DNA from: Halochromatium glycolicum
Lineage (GTDB): Bacteria > Pseudomonadota > Gammaproteobacteria > Chromatiales > Chromatiaceae
Length of the DNA: 64,000 nucleotides
Assembly: GCF_016584085.1 (NCBI RefSeq)
Contig: NZ_NRSJ01000016.1
Location: 1-64,000 of the forward strand
Direction of reading: 5' to 3'
Positions 61,278 through 64,000 of the stretch are shown here, one piece after another; within the stretch, counting starts at the first letter, position 1, and every line of letters starts with the position of its first letter. A program made the position numbers and the translations under genes. The notes beneath the pieces were generated by a model, which was not told where the DNA came from, did no database searches, and saw only the letters and a list, made by a program, of their open reading frames with translations.

Positions 61278-62261
61278 ATGCGAGTACGCAATCTGCGTTT
61301 GAACTTGTTGCGTTGGCTTGGCGTGCTGCTCGTGAGCGGCGGATTGGCCGTCGCTGGGCCTGCGACACCCCCGGCGCTTGCCACCGAGGGTGTCGCTAAT
61401 AGCGGTGCGCAGGTCGAGGCCAGCACCAGCCAACAGACAGAAACGGCCTCGGAGGTGTCGGGACCTTCCGGTCAGGACGTGAATGAGGTCGACGCGAAGG
61501 CCGGCGATGCGACCGCACAACAGCGCGACCGGGTCATTGCCGATGCGGTACAGGCGATCGCCGAGACCCGCCGAGCGGTCACGGCTCTGGAGGAAGATGA
61601 TGTCGATGCAGCGCTGAAGGCGCTGGAGGCAGCGACGGGCAAGCTCGAGTTGATCATGGCGAGACGCCCCGAGCTGGCGCTGGCGCCGATCGATGTGCGG
61701 GTCGTCCAGAGCGACCTCTACGCCACGCCGGAGGATGTCACCGACGCCGTGAAACAGGCCCGCGACCTTCTTGGCGACGGCGAGTTGCAAGAAGCCCGTC
61801 TTCTCGTCGCGAATCTCGCCAGCGAGGTCGTGGTCGAGACCGTGAACCTGCCGTTGGCGACCTATCCGGACGCCATCAAGGCCGCTGTGCCGTTGATCGA
61901 TCGGGGTGACCTTGAGGCAGGGCAGCGACTGCTCGAGAACGCGCTCAGCACGCTTATCGTCCGGACCGAAGCCGTGATCCCGGTGCCGATCGTGCGCGCG
62001 CAGGAACTGCTTGCAGAGGCCGACGAGTTGGCCAAGACGGAGGACCGTAGCGACGAGCAGAACGCTCGCCTCGCGCAGCTGCTCGAGGCCGTGCGCACCG
62101 AGATCGAGCTCGCCGAGCGGCTGGACTACGGTGACGACGAACAGTTCGAGAAGCTGTATGCCCAGCTGCGGACCGTCGAGAAGAAGACCGAAGGCGGTCA
62201 ATCCGGTAAGGGCTTCTTCGATTCACTCGATAAACAGCTCAGTGCACTGTTGCCGTTTTGA
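61278..62261 (+). CDS. YfdX family protein
   Basis: A 327-residue exported protein. The signal peptide (RNLRLNLLRWLGVLLVSGGLAVA) is followed by a low-complexity Thr/Ser/Glu region to about residue 75. The YfdX domain follows: ALKALEAATGKLELIMARRP, ATPEDVTDAVKQARDLLGDG and PLIDRGDLEAGQRLLENAL. The domain is helical, and in E. coli YfdX is linked to acid and antibiotic stress. It precedes hsp20 by only eleven bases with AGGAGG between, so the pair is one operon. GGAG lies nine bases upstream of the ATG. Confidence 0.85.
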   Translation: MRVRNLRLNLLRWLGVLLVSGGLAVAGPATPPALATEGVANSGAQVEASTSQQTETASEVSGPSGQDVNEVDAKAGDATAQQRDRVIADAVQAIAETRRAVTALEEDDVDAALKALEAATGKLELIMARRPELALAPIDVRVVQSDLYATPEDVTDAVKQARDLLGDGELQEARLLVANLASEVVVETVNLPLATYPDAIKAAVPLIDRGDLEAGQRLLENALSTLIVRTEAVIPVPIVRAQELLAEADELAKTEDRSDEQNARLAQLLEAVRTEIELAERLDYGDDEQFEKLYAQLRTVEKKTEGGQSGKGFFDSLDKQLSALLPF

Positions 62262-62272
62262 GGAGGTACATC

Positions 62273-62791
62273 ATGTCGACGAATCTCCAGCAATTCCGTG
62301 AAAACATGACCGATGCATGGGACCGGCTCGTCCAAGGATGGAGCCAAGGCTGGAACGAGCTATCTCGCCGTGCCTCTGGGGCGATGACCCGATTCGGGCC
62401 GAAGCGTCGCGGCGATGGCGACGAGCCCAGCCGGCATGCGCAGCAGCATGCCTTGCGCAGCAGCGGTTGGGGCGTGCTCGCGGCCGAGGTCTTCGACGAC
62501 GAGGATCGGGTCCGGGTGCGCTTGGAGGCGCCGGGCATGCACAAGGATGACCTCAATCTGACCGTGCTCGACAATTGCCTCCTCGTCCGCGGCGAGAAGC
62601 ATTTCGAGGATGACCGCAGCGACGGACGCTACCGCATCACCGAGCGTGCCTACGGCGTGTTCGAGCGCTCCATCCCGCTACCGGCGGCGGTCGACAGCGA
62701 CCGTGCCGAAGCGCGCTACGAGCATGGCGTCCTCCGCGTCGAGCTGCCGAAGACCGCGCCGCAGGGACGCCGGCGCGTCACGGTCGGCTGA
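62273..62791 (+). CDS. Small heat-shock protein (Hsp20/alpha-crystallin)
   Basis: A 172-residue holdase chaperone. The alpha-crystallin domain spans about residues 70-165: VRVRLEAPGMHKDDLNLTVL, NCLLVRGEKHFEDD, and YGVFERSIPLPAAVDSDRAEA, with the conserved GVLRVELPK near the end. The N-terminal 65 residues are amphipathic helices. AGGAGG (62261-62266) is six bases upstream of the ATG. It is cotranscribed with yfdX. Confidence 0.92.
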   Translation: MSTNLQQFRENMTDAWDRLVQGWSQGWNELSRRASGAMTRFGPKRRGDGDEPSRHAQQHALRSSGWGVLAAEVFDDEDRVRVRLEAPGMHKDDLNLTVLDNCLLVRGEKHFEDDRSDGRYRITERAYGVFERSIPLPAAVDSDRAEARYEHGVLRVELPKTAPQGRRRVTVG

Positions 62792-62810
62792 TGGTCGGCC
62801 GGTGGTGGGC

Positions 62811-64000
62811 TCAAGGTCCATCGAGTATCCGTGCGATGACCTGCTCCAGGGCCCGGCGGGGCCCCTGGAGCACCAGCACATCCCCGCCGCGCAGCTCGGT
62901 GTCCAGCAGGGCTCCCGGCACGCGGATACCACCGCGGCGCACATCCAGGAGCTCGACCCCGACAGACGCGAAGCCGAGCTGTTCCGGCGTCTTTCCCACC
63001 GCAGGGCTGTTGCGCTGCAGCGTGACCGCATGCATCTGCGGTCCTTCCCGATCCGCTCCGCTTTCGTCATCCCCATCGCTCAAGCCGCGACCGTCACCGG
63101 AATCGCCGAACACCGCGCGCAGCGGCGCGTAATGCTCAAGCCGCACACGCTCGACCGCCGCCTCCACCCGGGAATGCGGCAGACCGAGCAGCAGCAGCAA
63201 CTGTTGGGTGAACTGCAGGCTTGACTCGAGCCGCTCTGGGTACAGATCGGCGCCGATAGCGCGCAGATCCGCGTCGTGCTCGGCACCGGTTGTACGGATC
63301 AGCACTGGGGGCAGGTCGCCCTGCTGCTGGAGCTGGAGCAGTGTCCGGGCCAGGCGATCGCCATCGCGACAGGTCACGGCAAGGGCCGCAGCGCGATCGA
63401 GGCCAGCAGCGCGCAGGATACCGGGGCGGGTGCAGTCGCCGTATGCGACCTTCGCGCCGGCGCTGCGGGCCTGGCGGACCCGTTCCGGGTCCAGATCGAG
63501 CGCCAGAGTCGCGATGCCCTCGCGCGCGAGCACGGCGGCGAGGTTCTGTCCCCGATCGCCGAAACCACAGATGAGCACGTGGCCCGACAACTCCGCGCCC
63601 TCATCGGCGAGTTGTGCCTCCGGCGCCGCGTTGGCTTCGGACTTGCGCCGGCCGGTCAGACGCGCAGCGATGAGGCCGTTGAAGCGCACCAACAGCGGCG
63701 CGGCGGCCATGCTCAGGACGAGCAGCGCCAGCATCGATTGACCGACCGCAGCGGGAATCAGCTCTCGCTCCAACGCCGAGGCGAGGAGCAGCAGGCCGAG
63801 CTCACCACCTTGAGCCAGACAGAGTGCGCCGCGCCAAGCAATCTCCCCTGACTGCCCAAAGAACGCAGCCAGACCGGCCACCAGCGCGGCCTTGACCAGG
63901 ATCAGGCCGAACAGGGCCGGCAGCAGCCACAGTAGTTCGCTCGCGAGCAGGGCGAGATCGAGCTGCATGCCGATCGTGGCGAAAAAGAGTCCGAGCATCA
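62811..64000 (-). CDS. KefB-type CPA2 cation/proton antiporter, C-terminal part (gene continues past window end)
   Basis: At least 395 residues of the C-terminal portion are visible; the start lies beyond 64000. The first 100 residues contain the last antiporter helices (MLGLFFATIGMQLDLALLA, ALCLAQGGELGLLLLASAL). An RCK_N Rossmann domain follows (GHVLICGFGDRGQNLAAVLA), then an RCK_C/TrkA_C domain near the end (VLQRNSPAVGKTPEQLG-like and RGGDVLVLQGP). This is the KefB/KefC plan: a monovalent cation/H+ antiporter gated by nucleotide or glutathione at the RCK. It is convergent with hsp20, 19 bases apart. Confidence 0.92.
   Translation of the reverse strand, partial: MLGLFFATIGMQLDLALLASELLWLLPALFGLILVKAALVAGLAAFFGQSGEIAWRGALCLAQGGELGLLLLASALERELIPAAVGQSMLALLVLSMAAAPLLVRFNGLIAARLTGRRKSEANAAPEAQLADEGAELSGHVLICGFGDRGQNLAAVLAREGIATLALDLDPERVRQARSAGAKVAYGDCTRPGILRAAGLDRAAALAVTCRDGDRLARTLLQLQQQGDLPPVLIRTTGAEHDADLRAIGADLYPERLESSLQFTQQLLLLLGLPHSRVEAAVERVRLEHYAPLRAVFGDSGDGRGLSDGDDESGADREGPQMHAVTLQRNSPAVGKTPEQLGFASVGVELLDVRRGGIRVPGALLDTELRGGDVLVLQGPRRALEQVIARILDGP

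Overview
The window reads as chromosome from a GC-rich gammaproteobacterial purple sulfur bacterium (Chromatiales/Chromatiaceae-like). The strongest taxonomic pointer is a complete flavocytochrome c sulfide dehydrogenase (fccA, fccB) beside an ankyrin protein and a NapC/NirT-type tetraheme cytochrome. Codon third positions are almost all G or C, and Mrp-type antiporter and V-type ATPase operons fit a salt-exposed organism. This placement is an inference from gene content.

Layout. 1-7.2 kb: a palindromic dispersed repeat, a PEP-CTERM-like exported protein (minus), a YdcF/ElyC-family membrane protein, tRNA-Leu(CAG) (minus), the RNase R - RlmB pair, and a coiled-coil PD-(D/E)XK protein. 7.3-15.8 kb (minus): a DUF2333 gene followed by a nine-gene Mrp/Mbh-type cation/proton antiporter operon, with stop/start overlaps at most junctions and three NuoL/M/N-like subunits. 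16.1-19.7 kb (minus): the sulfide-oxidation cluster, tetraheme cytochrome - ankyrin - fccA - fccB, ending in a clear terminator. 20-24 kb: DUF2934 (minus), a translationally coupled DUF2760/Hsp70 pair and a GarR-like reductase. 24.1-33.1 kb: a nine-gene V-type ATPase operon whose A, B and D subunits carry unusual low-complexity insertions or tails.

33.5-56.9 kb is the notable region: a complete BREX type 2 (Pgl) anti-phage island in the order pglW - pglX - pglY - pglZ - brxD - brxHI. Every junction except pglZ/brxD has been invaded. The pglW/pglX gap holds a two-gene ATPase + TOPRIM-like module bracketed by a 152-bp direct repeat of the pglW 3' end, plus remnants of a PIN-toxin pair. The pglX/pglY gap holds a REP sequence, a wrecked REP-associated transposase and a toxin-antitoxin pair with a truncated toxin. 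The pglY/pglZ gap holds an intact RHH-PIN pair. The brxD/brxHI gap holds an intact AbrB-Doc pair whose toxin stop overlaps the brxHI start. Inside pglX, the segment expected to recognise DNA has foreign-looking codon use, suggesting target-recognition-domain exchange.

56.9-64 kb: a natural SufS-SufE fusion, an AbgT-family transporter, a second full copy of the palindromic repeat, a YfdX-Hsp20 stress pair with a sigma-54-like promoter upstream, and the C-terminal part of a KefB-type antiporter that runs off the window.

Two themes cross the window. One is a roughly 150-bp MITE-like palindromic repeat in three copies. The other is in-frame short tandem repeats, often in 15-bp units, expanded inside unrelated genes (mnhC, atpD, pglZ).
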